Assembly: GCA_009663005.1 (NCBI GenBank)
Contig: VIGQ01000264.1
Span: forward strand, 40,001-74,851
Origin: Actinidia chinensis
Lineage: Eukaryota > Streptophyta > Magnoliopsida > Ericales > Actinidiaceae
Direction of reading: 5' to 3'
DNA length: 34,851 nt
Shown here: piece by piece, positions 21,647-33,619 of the stretch
Numbering within the stretch: the stretch's first letter is position 1
Layout: each line of letters opens with the position of its first letter
Position numbers and translations under genes: made by a program
The notes under the pieces: generated by a model
The model's input: only the letters and a program-made list of their open reading frames with translations
Databases searched by the model: none
Told to the model about the DNA's origin: nothing

Positions 21647-22916
21647 ACCTCTTGGAACCCTCGTTCAAGTTGGGTACTCTCCCTTGAATTTTCTAACCAT
21701 GCAAGGGATTAAGCCAGTGAATGTATTCGGAGTTTACAAATAGTCTCGGCTTAACCCTTCTCTCATTTAATCGAGTAACTGTAAAATTACTTGACCCCCG
21801 ACGGGCTCGGACCGTCGTTCGAGTTCGGCCTAACTTTTCTTGGGAATTTCTACCACATGAACCTAGATTTCTCCTATGATGCAGTCCGTGAGCTTCAATC
21901 ACTTGGCTAACTGCTTCTCGTGTTTTAATCGATTAACTTGTCAAAATTGCATTGGACAAGCTCAGAACCCCGTTCGAGTTCGGCTTCTTCCCTTTGATTT
22001 TTCTAACCACGTGCACTGGATGAAAGCCAGGAGGCAGTTCGGAGCTTCAACACTCGTCACCTTCCGCTTTTTAATCGAGTTAACTTGTAAAAATACTTGG
22101 ACAAAAAGGCTCGAAAACCTCTTTCGAGTTGCGGCTATATTTCTTATCGTATTTTTTCTCTAATGCCCCCCCACTGGATGAAGCCGTGAATTGCAGTTTC
22201 GGAGCTGTCAAACTAATTTGGCTACCCTTTCTCGCTTTTTAAATCGAGTTAACTTGGAAAAAATTACTTGGCAAGCTCGGAACCTCATTCGAGTTCGGCT
22301 AGCTTTCCCTATTGATTTTTCACCAAGTGCAACTGGATTAAGCAACGAAGGCAGTTCGGTGCTTCAAACCAGTTGGCTAACCCTTCTCGCATTTAATCGA
22401 GTAACGGGTAAAAATTATATTCGATAAGCTCGGAACACCCTCGTTCGAGTTCGGCTAGCTTTCCTATCGTTTTTTCTACCAGTGCAACTCGATTAAAGCA
22501 GTGAATGCAGTTTTCGGAGCTTCAAAACTATCTCGCTAATCCCTTCTCGCGTTTAATAGAGTTAACTTAACTTGTAAAATATACATTCGACAAGCTTGGA
22601 CACCCTCGTTCCAGTTTTGGGTAGCTTATCCCTTTGGATTTCTCAACCAAATGTTTTGGATTAAGCCAGTGAAAGGCAGTTTGGAATTTAAAACCAACTC
22701 GGCGGCCAAAACCCTTCTCGCATTTGAATCGAGTTACTGTAAAAAATTACATTGGACAGCGCGGAACCCCGTATCGAGTTCGCTTGCTTTCCTAATCGAT
22801 TTTTTGTACCCAGTTGCACTGGATAAATTCATGGAAGGCAGTTCAGAGCTTCCAAACTAGCTCGGTCTAAACCCTTCTCCGCGTTTAATGCCGAGTTAAC
22901 TTGTAAAATTACTTGG
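21647..22916 (+). repeat. Higher-order unit 12, 8-mer variant (A B C J E* R M' L')
   Basis: Length 1270 bp. C at about 21960 is followed by a J-like monomer (tatatttcttatcg, aactaatttggc), then E* at about 22275, R (gcaactcgattaaagcag, gctaatcccttctcgc), M' (ttggaatttaaaacc) and L'. It is the same length class as units 11 and 13, but with a different second half. Confidence 0.68.
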
Positions 22917-24214
22917 ACAACTTGAACCCTCGTTCAAGTTTGGGTAGCTATCCTTGGATTTTCTAACCAAATGCATTTGGACTTAAAGTCACTGAAGTAA
23001 GTTCGGATTTTACAAGAGCTCGGCTAAAACCCTTCTCTCTCTCGCATTTTAATCGAGTTAACTTGTAAAAAATCACATGACGGGCTCGGAACCGTCGTTC
23101 GAGTTCGGCTAACTTTTCCCTTGGATTTTTCTACCAAGTGACCTAGATTTATCTAGTGAATGCATTTCGGTCTTCAAATCATCCTTGGACTAACTGCTTC
23201 TCGTGTTTTAAACATCGATAACGTGTAAAAATTGCATTGACAAGCTCAGAACCCTCGTTCGAGTTCGGCTTGCTTTCCCTTGGATTTTTCTACCAAGTGC
23301 ACTGGACATGAAAGCCAGGGAAGGATTGCGGAATCTTAAAACAGCTCGTCTACCCCTTCTCGCGTTTTAATCGAGTGAACTGTAAAACTTACATTAGGAC
23401 AGCTGAAACCCTCGTTCGAGTTCGCTTGCTCTTCCCTGGGATTTTTTTCTACCAAGTGCAACTGGTAGAAATGCCAGTGAGTGCAGTTTGAAGCTCCAAA
23501 ATAGCTCGTCTACCCCTTTCTTCGCGGCGTTTTTATAGGAAATCGGTTAACTTGTAAAAACTTACATTGGACAGCTCGGAACCCTAGTTCTATTTCGGCT
23601 ATCCTTTCGTATCGATTTTTCTAACTAATGCAACTGGATTAAAGCCAGTGAAGGCATTCGAGCTTTTAAACTAGCTCTGCTAACCCCTTCTTGCAGTTAA
23701 TAATCGGAGTTTAGCTTGTAAAAATTTGACAATTGGACAAGCTCGGACCCTCTTTCGAGTTTCGACAGCTTCCTATCTATTTTTTTGACCACTTGTAACT
23801 AGGATTAATCAGTGAAGGCAGTTCAGAGCTTCAACCAGTTCAGTTAACCCTTTCTCGCGTTTTAATTCGAGTTAACTTATAAAAATTAACATTGACAGCT
23901 TGGAACCCTCGTTCAAGTTTTGGGTAGCTATCCTTGATTTTTCTACAACTGTAGTTGGATTAAAGCATGAAGGCAGTCCGGAATTTAAAACCAACTCGCA
24001 AACCCGTTCTCCCCGTCATTTTAATCGAGTTAACTTGTAAAAATTAATTGGACAAGCTCGGACCCTCGTTTCGAGTTCGCTTGCTTTCCCTTGGATTTTT
24101 TACCAAGTGCAAACTGGATGAAAGCTATGAAGGCAGTTCACAGAGCTTCAAAAATAGCTCGGCTAACACTTCTCGCGTTTTAATCGAGTTGACTTGTAAA
24201 ATATATTCATTGTG
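22917..24214 (+). repeat. Higher-order unit 13, 8-mer (A B C C2 K L M N)
   Basis: Length 1298 bp. K is marked by gagcttttaaactag and agcttgtaaaaatttg, L by ttgtaactaggatt and ttcagttaacc, M by ggaatttaaaaccaac, N by tagctcggctaacac with taaaatatatt. Third occurrence of this 8-mer. Confidence 0.72.
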
Positions 24215-24855
24215 ACAAGCTTGGAACCCTCGGTTCACGTTTTGGGTACCTATCCCTTGTATTTTTCTAAAAACCCAAATGCAATTGTATTCAAGCCATG
24301 ATCGTAGTTTCTGGAGTTTACAAAGAGCTTCGGCTAACCCGTTCTCTGCAGTTTATCGCGTTAACTTGTAAAAAATTACATTGGACGGGCTCGGACCCGT
24401 CGTTCGATTCCGGCTAACTTTTTTCTTGGATTTTTCTACCAATTGAACCTAGATTATATCTAGTGAATGCGTTTCGTAGCTTCAAATCATCTTGCTACCT
24501 GCTTCTCGTGTTTTAATCGAGTAACTTGTAAAAAATTGCATGGCAAGCGCAGAACCTCGTTCGATTTCGGCTTGCTTTTCCCTTGGTTTTTTCTCAATTG
24601 CAACTGGATGAACCAGTGAATGCATTTCGAGCTTCAAACGCTCGCTAACCCCTTCTCACGTTTTAATCGCGTTAACTTGTAAACTTAACATTGGACATGC
24701 TCGGAAACCCCTCTCGAGTTCGCTATCTTCTTATCGATTTTTCTACTAAGTGCAACTGGATTAAAAGCCAGTTGAATGCATTTCGGAGCTTCAACTAGCT
24801 CGGCTAACCCCTTCTCTGCGTTTTTAATCGAGTTTAACTTTAAAAATTACATTGG
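24215..24855 (+). repeat. A B C D lead-in to the E-P array
   Basis: A at 24215 (tggagtttacaaagag), B at 24385 (ggacccgtcg, cctagattatatc), C at about 24545, D at about 24690 (tatcttcttatcg). After D the normal E appears, but it is followed by P, not F, opening the array below. No A monomer is seen again until 30230. Confidence 0.65.
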
Positions 24856-25184
24856 ACCAGCTCGCACCCCTCGTTCGATTTCACGCTCGCTTTTCCTATC
24901 GATTTTTCTACTAAGGGCAACTGGATTAAAGTCAAGCGAAGGCAGTTCGGAGCTTCAACCAAGTTCGGCTAACCCCTTCCCCTTCTCGCATTTTTAATCG
25001 AGTTAACTGTAAAACATTATATTCGATAAGTCTTAGGACCCTCGTTCCGAGTTTGCCTAACTTTGCCTTTGATTTTCTACCAGTGACCTGGATTTATCTA
25101 GTGAATGCAGTTCGAAGCTTCAAATCAGCTCGCTAACCGCTTCTTCTCGTGTTTCGTCTTTTAACTTGGTAGAAAATTACTTGT
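24856..25184 (+). repeat. E-P dimer unit
   Basis: E then P (cctaactttgcctttg, tggatttatctagtg, cgcttcttctcgtg); 329 bp. The shortest repeat unit of the E-P array. Confidence 0.65.
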
Positions 25185-25686
25185 GACAGCTCGGAACCCT
25201 CGTTCGCGTTTCAGCTAGCTTTCCTATCGATGTTTCTACCTAAGTGAAACTGGATTAAAAGCAATCAAAAAAAAGAAGGCAGTTCGTGCTTCAAACCAGT
25301 TCGGCTAACCCCTTCTCGCATGTTAATATCGAGTTAACTTGTAAACAATTATATTCTTTAGCCGGAACCCTCGTTCGAGTTGGCCTACCTTTGCCTTTGA
25401 TGTTTCTACTCTAATGGGAACCTGGATGATATCTTGTGAATGTACGTTCGGAGCTTCAATAGCTGGCTAAAACCGCTTCTCGTGTTTAATACGAGTTTAA
25501 CTTGTAAAAAATTCATTGGACAAGCTCGACTCTCGTTCGAGTTCGGCGGCTTTTCTTGGATTTTTTTTTACCACTGCAACTGGATGAAAGCCATGAAGGC
25601 GTTCGGAGCTTCAAACAGCTTCGTCTAAACCCCTGCTCTCTTCTCGCGTGTTAAAATCGAGTTAAACTTGTAAAAAATTAATTTGG
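25185..25686 (+). repeat. E-P-Q trimer unit
   Basis: E at 25185 (with an A-run in aatcaaaaaaaagaagg), P at about 25357, Q at 25520 (gatgaaagcc, tttttcttgg-like block). 502 bp. Confidence 0.62.
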
Positions 25687-26349
25687 ACAGCTCGAAACCC
25701 TCGTTCGAGTTTTAGCTGCTTTCCTAATCGATTTTTTCTAACCAAGGAAATGGATTAAAGCAAGCGAAGGCATTCGGGAACTTCAAACCCATTCGGCTAC
25801 CAACCAACCCCTTCTCGCATTGTGATTGAAGTTAACTTGTAAAAGAGTATAGGCGATCGCTCGGAACCCTCGTTCGAGTTTTGCCTAACTTTGCCTTTGA
25901 TTGTCTAACAATGAACCTGGATTAGATCTAGTGAATGCAGTTCGGAGCTTCATATCAATCGGCTAACCGCTTCTTCGCGTGTTTTTTAATCTCGTTACCT
26001 TGTAAAAAATTACATTGGACAATCTCTGACTCCCCTCGTTCATCGAGTTCGGCTTGCTTTTCCTTGGATTTGTTTTTACACGTGCAACTGGAGAAAGCCC
26101 AGTGAAGGCATTCGGAGCTTAAAAAAACAGCTCGGCTTAACCGCTTCTCGTTTTTAAATCGGTTAACTTGTAAAATTACATTGGACCAGCTCGGAACTCT
26201 CGTTCGAGTTCGGCTTGGGCTTTTCCCTTGTATTTTTCTACCAAGTCCCATCCCATGGATGAAAGCCAGTGAAGGCAGTCGGAGCTTCAAACAGCTCGTC
26301 TAACCCCTTCTCTCGCGTTTAATCGGTAACTTGTAAAAAATTCACTTGG
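25687..26349 (+). repeat. E-P-Q-Q tetramer unit
   Basis: E 25687, P about 25855, Q 26019 (cttgcttttccttgg, ggcttaaccgcttctcg), Q2 26185 (ggaactctcg, gatgaaagcc, agctcgtctaacccc). 663 bp. Confidence 0.6.
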
Positions 26350-27304
26350 ACAGCTCGAAACCCTCGTTCGAGTCAGGCTAGCTGTCCTATCATTTTCTCC
26401 AAGTGAAACTGATTAGAGCAATCGAAGGCCAGTTCGAGTTCAAACCAGTTCGGCTTAACCTCTTCTCGCATTTTAATCGGAGTTAACTTGTAAAACATGA
26501 TATTCGATAATCTCAGACCCTCGTTCGAGTTTTCCTAACTTTGCCTTTGATTTTTCTAAACCAAGTGAACCGGATTATTCGAGTGAATGCAGTTCGTACG
26601 TTCAAATCAGCTCGGCTCACCGTTTCTTCTTTCTCGGGTTGTTAAAATCTAGTTAACTTGGAAAAATTACATTGGTTGGACAGCTCGGACCTCGTTCGGT
26701 CGGCTTGCTTTCTTGGATTTTTTTACCAAGTGCAACTGGATGAAATCCGTAAGGCAGTTCGGAGTTAAAAACAGCTCGGTCTAACCCCTTCTCCTCGTTT
26801 AATCGAGTTAACTTGTAAAAATTTACATAGTCATGCTCGGAACCCTCGTTCCGAGTTCGCTACTTTCTTATTATCGTTTTTGTCACTAAGTGCAACGGAA
26901 TTAAAGCCAGTGAATGCAGTTCGGAGCCTTAAACAAGCTCAGTTTAACCCCTTCTCGATTTAAAATCGATTTAACAACTTGTAAAAATTACATTGACAGT
27001 CTCGGAACCCCTCGTTCAAGTTCGGCTACTTTCTTATCGATTTTTCTACCTAAGTGCAACTGGATTAAGCATGAATGTAGTTTGGCTTCAACCGCTCAGT
27101 TAACCCATTCTCGCGTTTTAATCGAGTTAACTTTAAAAACTTACATTGGACAGGCTCGGAACCCTCGTTCCGCGTTCGTCTAATCTTTCGTTATCGTTTT
27201 TCTACTAAGTGCACGGATTAAAGCGTGAATTCGTTTTCGGAGCTTCAAACTAGTTCGCTACCCCTTCTCGCGTTTTTCATCGGTTCACTTACAAATTACA
27301 TTGG
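26350..27304 (+). repeat. E-P-Q-D1-D2-D3 hexamer unit, copy 1
   Basis: E 26350, P about 26507, Q 26680, D1 about 26831 (caagctcagtttaacc), D2 26996 (gttcaagttcggc, gaatgtagtttgg), D3 27150 (aactagttcgc). 955 bp (6 x 161 = 966). Confidence 0.68.
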
Positions 27305-28278
27305 ACAGCTCGAAACCCCCTCGTCAAGTTCAGCTAGCTTTTCCTATCGATTTTTCTACCAGTGAAACTTGATAAAGTAATCGAAGGCGTTCGAAGCTCA
27401 ACCCTGTTCGCTAACCGCCCTTCTCGCATTTTAATCGAGTTAACTTGTAAACATTATATTCGATCAGCTCGAACCCTCGTTCGAGTTTGGGCTACTGTGG
27501 CTTTGATTTTTCTACGCAGTGAAACCTTTTATATCTAGTGACTGCCGTTCGGAGCTTCAATCACTCACTCGCTAACCCTTCTCCTGTTTATCGAGTTAAC
27601 TTGCTAAAAAATTACATTGGACAGCTCGGAACTCTCGTTCGAGTTCGGTTTTGCTTTTCCTTGTGTTTCTACCAAGTGCAACTGGATGAAAGCCAGTGAA
27701 GGCAGTTCGAGAGCTTAAAAACGGCAAGCTCGGCTAACCCCTTCTCGCGTTTTATATCGAGTTAACTTGTAAAATTACATTGGACGGGCTCGGAACCCTC
27801 GTCGAGTTCGGCTAGCTTTCTTATCGATTTTTCTACTAAGTGCAACTGGATTAAAGCCAGTGAATGACAGTTCGGAGGCTCAACAAGCTCAGTTCACCCT
27901 TCTCCCCTTCTCTCGCGTGTTAATAATCGAGTAACTTGTAAAAAATTACAATTGGACAGGGCGCGAAACCCTCGTTCAAGTTCGGCTATCTTTCTTATCG
28001 ATTTTTCTACAGTGCAACTTGATAGAGCCAGTGAATGTAGTTTTGGAGCTTCACCAACAAGCTCAGTTACCCATTCTCTCTCGCGTTTAAAATCGAGTTA
28101 CATTGTAACAACTTACATTGACAGGCTCGAACCCTCGTTCGAGTTCGGCTATCCTTTCTTATCGATTTTTCTACTAAGTGGGCCACTGGGATTAAAGCCA
28201 GTGAATGCAGTTCGAGCTTCAACAGCTCGGCTACCCCTTCGCGCGTTTTAATCGAGTTAACTTATAAAAATTCATTGG
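27305..28278 (+). repeat. E-P-Q-D1-D2-D3 hexamer unit, copy 2
   Basis: E 27305, P about 27472, Q 27621, D1 27784 (acaagctcagttcacc), D2 27956 (gttcaagttcggc, gaatgtagttttgg), D3 28121. 974 bp, same order as the preceding hexamer. Confidence 0.68.
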
Positions 28279-29406
28279 ACAAAGCTGAACCCGCGTTCGC
28301 GTTCAGCTAGCTTTCCTATCGATTTTTCTGAACAGTGAACTGGATTAAAGCAAGCGAAGGCAAGTTCGACTTTAAACCAGTTCGGCTCCCCTTCTCCGCA
28401 TTTTATCGAGTTCAAACTTGTAAACATTAATCTCGATAAGCTCGGAAACCCTCGTTCTAGTTTGCCTAACTTTTGCCTTTGATTTTTCTACCAAGTGAAC
28501 CTGTATATATCTATGTGATGCCGTTCGAGCTTCAATCAGCTCGCTAACACGCTTCTCCTGTTTTAAAAAATCGAGTTAACTTGTAAAATTACAATTGGAC
28601 CAGCTCGGAACTCTCGTTCGAGTTTTCGCTTGCTTTTCCTTGATTTTTTACCAAGTGCAACTGGATGACAAGCAGTGAAGGCAGTCGGAGCTTAAAACAG
28701 CTCGCATAACCGCATTCTCGTGTTGTAAATCGAGTGTAACTTTAAAAAATTACATTGACAACTCGGAACTCTCGTTCGAGTGCTTGCTGTTTCTTGGATT
28801 TTTCTACCAAGTTTTTGGCAACTGGATGAAAGCCGTGAATGCATTCGGAGCGTAAAACAGCTCGGCTACCCCTTCTCGAAGCGTTTTAATCGAGTTATCT
28901 TGTAACAAATTTACTTGGACAATGCTCGGAACCCTCGTTCGATGTTCGTCTATCTTCGTAGCGATTTTTCTACACGTGCAACTGGATTAAAGCAGTGAAT
29001 CAGTGCGGAGCTTCAAAAAGGCTCAGTTACCCTTCTCTCTCGCGTTTTATCGAGTTACTTGTAAAACTTACCTTGGAGACAAGGTCCGGACCCTCGTTCA
29101 AGTTCGGCGCTATCTTTCTTTATCGATTTTTCTACTAAGTGCAACTGGATTAAAGCCAGTGAATTAGTTTTGGAGCTTCAAACAATGCTCGTTAACCCCT
29201 TCTCTCCGCGTTTTTAAAATCGAGTTAACTTGTAAAAACTACAGGGAACAGGCTCGGACCCTAGTTCGAGTTTGGCTATCTTTCTTATCGATTTTTCTAC
29301 TAGTGTCCACTAGTTAAAGCCAGTGACTGCCCGTTCTGAGCTCAAACTAGTTCGGCTACCCCTTCTCGCGGTTTTAATCGAGTTAACTTGTAAAAAATTA
29401 CAATTG
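28279..29406 (+). repeat. E-P-Q-Q-D1-D2-D3 heptamer unit
   Basis: E 28279, P about 28435, Q 28599 (ggaactctcg), second Q 28757 (ggaactctcg), D1 28919, D2 29076, D3 29247 (accctagttcgag, aactagttcgg). 1128 bp. It is the hexamer with one Q duplicated. Confidence 0.65.
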
Positions 29407-30229
29407 GACAAGCTCGGAACCTCATTCGAGTTCGGTTCGCTTTCTATCGATTTGTTCTATATCTAAACCTCTACCAAGTGCCACTGGATTAAAGTCCGCG
29501 AAGGCAGTTCGGACTTCATTCAAACCAGTTCGGCTAACCCCTTCTCAACCCTTCTCACGCGATTTTGATCGAGTTAACTTGTAAAACAGTAATTCTGAGC
29601 AGCTCCGAACCCTCGTTCGAGTTTGCCTAACTTGCCTTTGTTTTTCTACCAGTGAAAACCTGGATTATATCTAGTGATGCAGTGCAGCTTCAAAACAATC
29701 GCAATCAGTTAACCCTTCTCTTCGCGTTTTACTCGAGTTAACTTGTAAAAACTTCATTGGCACAGGCTTCGGAACCCAGTTCGAGTTCGGCTATCTTTTC
29801 TCTTACGGCTTTTTCTACTAGTGCAACTGGATTAAGTCGTGAATGCAGTTCGGAGCTTCAAACCAGTTCGTTTAAACCCTTCTCGCGTTTTACTCGAGTA
29901 ACTTGTAAAAATTACATTGGACACTCGGAACCCGCTTCGCGTTCGGCTAGCTTTCCTATCGATTTTTTTCTACCAGTGCAACTGGATTAAAGCAAGCGAA
30001 GGCAGTTTCGTAGCTTCAAACCATTTTGGCTACCCTTCGCTTTTATCGAGTTAACTTGTTAAAAATTATCTTCAAAGCCGAAACCCTCGTTCGAGTTCGC
30101 TATCTTCTTATCGATTTTTCTACTAAGTGCAACTGGATTAAAGCCATGAATGCAGTTCGGGCTTCAACTATCGTCGGTCTAACCCCTTCTCACGCGTTTT
30201 ATCGAGTTAACTTGTAAACATTACATTGG
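29407..30229 (+). repeat. Closing segment of the E-P array (E, P/D1 chimera, D3, E, R2)
   Basis: P at 29597 starts normally (gcctaacttgcctttg) but ends like D1 (caatcagttaaccc), and D3 follows at 29761. The P tail has therefore been exchanged for a D1 tail, with Q lost. E at 29921 keeps the gttaaaaattat ending and an R2-like unit at about 30074 leads to A at 30230. Confidence 0.58.
29455..29475 (+). other. Short insertion in an E monomer
   Basis: The usual gatttttctaccaag is split by about 13 bases (atatctaaacct). These resemble the acctagattatatc word of B and P in loose form, but the match is too weak to call a chimera. Confidence 0.35.
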
Positions 30230-32317
30230 CACTTGGAACCCTCGTTCAAGTTTGGGTCTATACCTGGTTTTTCTACCAATGCCGTTGGATTAAGCCCTGA
30301 ATGTATTCGGAAGTTTACAAAGACTCGCTAACCCCGTTTCGCATTTTCAATCGAGTTAAACTTGTACAAATTACATGGACGGCGCGGAACCATCGTTCAG
30401 TTCAGCGATACTTTTCCTTGGAATTTTTTCTAACAAGTAACCTAGATTATATCTGTGAATTCATTCGGAGCTTCAAAATCAGCTGGCTAACTTGCTTCTC
30501 GTGTTTTAATCAATTTAAACTTGAAAAATTGCTTGGACAATCTCAGAACCCTGTTTGAGTTCGGCTTGCTTTTTCCTGAGTTTTCTAGCAAGTTCAACTG
30601 GATAAGCCAGTGAAGGGCAGTTCCGGGGGAGCTTAAAAACAGCTCGTCTAACCCTTCTCGCGTTTTACTCGAGTTTACTTGTAAAAATTACATTGGACAA
30701 TGCGCGGAACCCTATTCGCGTTCGGCTATTCTTTCTTATCGATTTTTTCTACTAAGTTGGCAACTGCATTAAAGCCAGTGAATGCAGTTTCGGGCTTCAA
30801 AACGCTCGTCTAACCCCTCTCGCGTTTTAAATTCGAGTTAACTTGAAAAACTTACATTGGACAGTCTACGGAACCCTCGTTTCGAGTTCGTCTATCTTTC
30901 TATCTGATTTTCTACTAGTGCAACTGTATTAAGCTGTTACTTTGCGTTCGGAGCTTCAAACTAGCTGGATACCCCTTTCTCAACGTTTTAATCAAGTTAA
31001 GTTATTAAACAATTCCAAACATTGGACAGCTCGAAACCCTCGTTCGAGTTCAGCTACTTTCCTATCGATTTTTTCTAACCAAATGAACTGGATTAAGCAA
31101 GCGAAGGCAGTTTCGGAGCCTCAAACCATTTTTCGGCTAACCCCTTCTCGCATTTTAATTGAGTTAACTTGTAAAACATTATATTCGATAAGCTCGGCAT
31201 CCTCGTTCGAGTTGGGCTAACTTTGGCCTTTGATTTTTCTACCAGTGACCTGGATTATTCTATGAAATGCAGTTTCGACTTCAAATCATGCTCGGCTAAC
31301 TGCTTCTCATGTTTTAAATCGAGTATTTGAAAAATTACCGTGGACAAGCTCGGAACCTCGTTCGAGTTCGGCTTGCTTTTCCTTGGATTTTCTACCAAGT
31401 GCAACTGGATGAAGCCGTGAAGCGTCGAGCTTTCAAAACAAAACAGATCGGCTAACAACCCCTTCTCGCGTTTTAATCGAGTTAACTTGTAAAAACTTAC
31501 ATTGGACAGGCTCGGAACCCTCGTTCGAGTTCGGCTATCTTTCTTATCGATTTTTCTACTAAGTGCAACTGGATTAAAGCCAGTGAATGCAGTTCGGAGC
31601 TTCAAACAAGCTCAGTTAACCCCTTCTCGCGTTTTAATCGAGTTAACTTGTAAAAAATTACATTGGACAGGCTCGGAACCCTCGTTCAAGTTCGGCTATC
31701 TTTCTTATCGATTTTTCTACTAAGTGCAACTGGATTAAAGCCAGTGAATGTAGTTTGGAGCTTCAAACAAGCTCAGTTAACCCCTTCTCGCGTTTTAATC
31801 GAGTTAACTTGTAAAAACTTACATTGGACAGGCTCGGAACCCTAGTTCGAGTTCGGCTATCTTTCTTATCGATTTTTCTACTAATGCAAACTAGAATTAG
31901 CCATGAATGCAAGTTCGTAGCTTCAAACTAGTTCGGCTAACCCCTTCTCGCGTTTTAATCGATGTAACTTTTAAAAAATTACATTGGACAGCTCGGAACC
32001 CTCATTCGAGTCGGCTAGCTTTCCTATCGATTTTTCTACTCAGTGCAACTGGATTAAAAGCAAGGCGAAGGCATTCGGAGGCTTCAAAAACCAGTTTGGC
32101 TACTTTGGCTAACCCCTTCTCGGCATTTTAACGAGTTAACTTGTTAAAATTATATCGATAAGCTCGGAACCCCGTTCGAGTTCGGCTATCTTTCTTATCG
32201 ATTTTTCCTACAAGTGCACTGGATTAAAGCCATGTGATCAAAGTTCGGAGATTCAAACTATCTCGTCTAACCCCTTCTCGCGTTTTAGTAGAGTTAAATA
32301 GTAAAAAATTACATTGG
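30230..32317 (+). repeat. Higher-order unit 15, about 13 monomers (A B C D D E P Q D1 D2 D3 E R2)
   Basis: Length 2088 bp (13 x 161 = 2093). It combines an A B C D start with one E-P-Q-D1-D2-D3 hexamer and the E R2 ending. The D1-D2-D3 stretch at 31502-31870 is clean, with exact 161-bp spacing. It bridges the E-P array and the 8-mers that follow. Confidence 0.65.
31502..31870 (+). repeat. Clean D1-D2-D3 segment
   Basis: Consecutive monomer starts are spaced exactly 161 bp (31502, 31663, 31824). D1 and D2 share caaacaagctcagttaacc. D2 differs by gttcaagttcgg and gaatgtagtttgg; D3 has accctagttcgag. This is the best reference for the D subtypes in the right half of the window. Confidence 0.8.
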
Positions 32318-33619
32318 ACATAGCTTGGAACCCTCGTTCCCGTTTGGGTAGCTATCCCTTGGATTTCTCCAAATGCAGTTTGATTAAGCCCTGAAGGTAG
32401 TTCGGCTAGTTTACAAAGAGCTCGGCTAAAACCCGTTCATCTCTCCACCGCATTTTAATCAGTTACCTTGTAAAAAAATTACTGGACGGGCTCGGAAAGC
32501 GTCGTTTTTCGAGTTCGGGCTAACTTTCCTAGTATTTTTCTACCAAGTGAACCTAGATTAATATTCTAGTGAATGCATTTCGTAGCTTCAAATCATCTTG
32601 GCTAACTGGCTTCTCGTGTTTTAATCGAGTTAACTTGTAAAATTGCATTGGACAAGCTCAAACCCTTCGTTCGAGTTCGGCTTGCTTTCCCTTGGATTTT
32701 TCTCTCCAAGTGCAACTGGATGAAAGCCAGTGAAGGCAGTTCGGAGCTTCAAAACAGCTCGGCTAACCCCTTAGCGCCGTTTTTAATCGAGTAAATTGTA
32801 AAAAATTAAATTGGACAGGGCGGACCCCGTTCGAGTTCGGCTATCTTCTTATCGATTTTCTACAAGTGAACTGGAATTATTAAAGCAGTGAAATGTAGTT
32901 CCCGGAGGCTTCAAAAAGCATCAGGTAACCCCTTCTCGCGTTTTATCGAGTTAACTGTAAAAAAATTGCATTGGATAGGCTCGGAACCCTCGTTCAAGTT
33001 CGCTATTTCTTATCGATTTTCTCTACTAAGGGCACTGGATTAAAGCCAGTGGTGGATGTAGTGTGGAGCTTCAAACAAAGCCTCTAGTGAACCCATTCTC
33101 GCGTTTTAATAGAGTTAAATTGTAAAAACTTACATTGGACAGGCTCGGAACCCTAGTCGAATTCGGCTATCTTTCTTATCGATTTTTCTACTAAGTGCAA
33201 CTAGATTAAATGCCAAGTTGAATGCAGTGCGGAGCTTCAAACTAGTTCGGCTAAACCCCTTTCGCGTTTTAACGAGTGTAACTTGAAAAATACATTGACA
33301 GCTCGGAACCCTCATTCGAGTTCGGCAGCTTTCCTACGAGTTTTACCAAGTGCAACTGGATTAAAGCAAGCGAAGCAGTTCGGAGCTTCAAACAGTTTGG
33401 ATAACCCCTCCTTCTCGCATTTTAATCGAGTTAACTTGTTAAAATTATATTAGATAAGCTCGGACCCTCGTTCGAGTTAGGCATTCGGCTATCTTTCTTA
33501 TCGATTTTTACTAGTGCAATGGATAAAGCCAGATGAATGCCAGTTCGGAGATTCAAAAACTAGCTAGGCTCAACCCTTCTCGCGTTTTAGCGAGTTAACT
33601 AGTAAAAAAAATACATTGG
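32318..33619 (+). repeat. Higher-order unit 16, 8-mer (A B C D1 D2 D3 E R2)
   Basis: Length 1302 bp. A at 32318 (tttacaaagagctcgg), B at 32486 (cctagattaatattc), C (agctcaaaccc), D1, D2 (gttcaagttcgc), D3 (gaaccctagtcg), E (aagcgaagc, attatattagataag) and R2 (ggctatctttcttatcg directly after the E ending). B-to-B spacing to the next unit is about 1287 bp, exactly eight periods. Confidence 0.7.

Larger units (their letters stand above)
24856..30229 (+). repeat. E-P array: repeat unit growing 2, 3, 4, 6, 6, 7 monomers
   Basis: Each unit starts with E (aagcgaagg or aatcgaagg, ending in attatattcgataag-like sequence) and then P (gcctaactttgccttt, cctggattatatc, cgcttctcgtg). E starts lie at about 24856, 25185, 25687, 26350, 27305, 28279, 29407 and 29921. 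The spacings are 329, 502, 663, 955, 974, 1128 and 514 bp, which equal 2, 3, 4, 6, 6, 7 and 3 monomers. The array closes with E and an R2-like monomer before A. P is rare elsewhere (about 1513, 3170, 31190, 34731). Confidence 0.72.
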
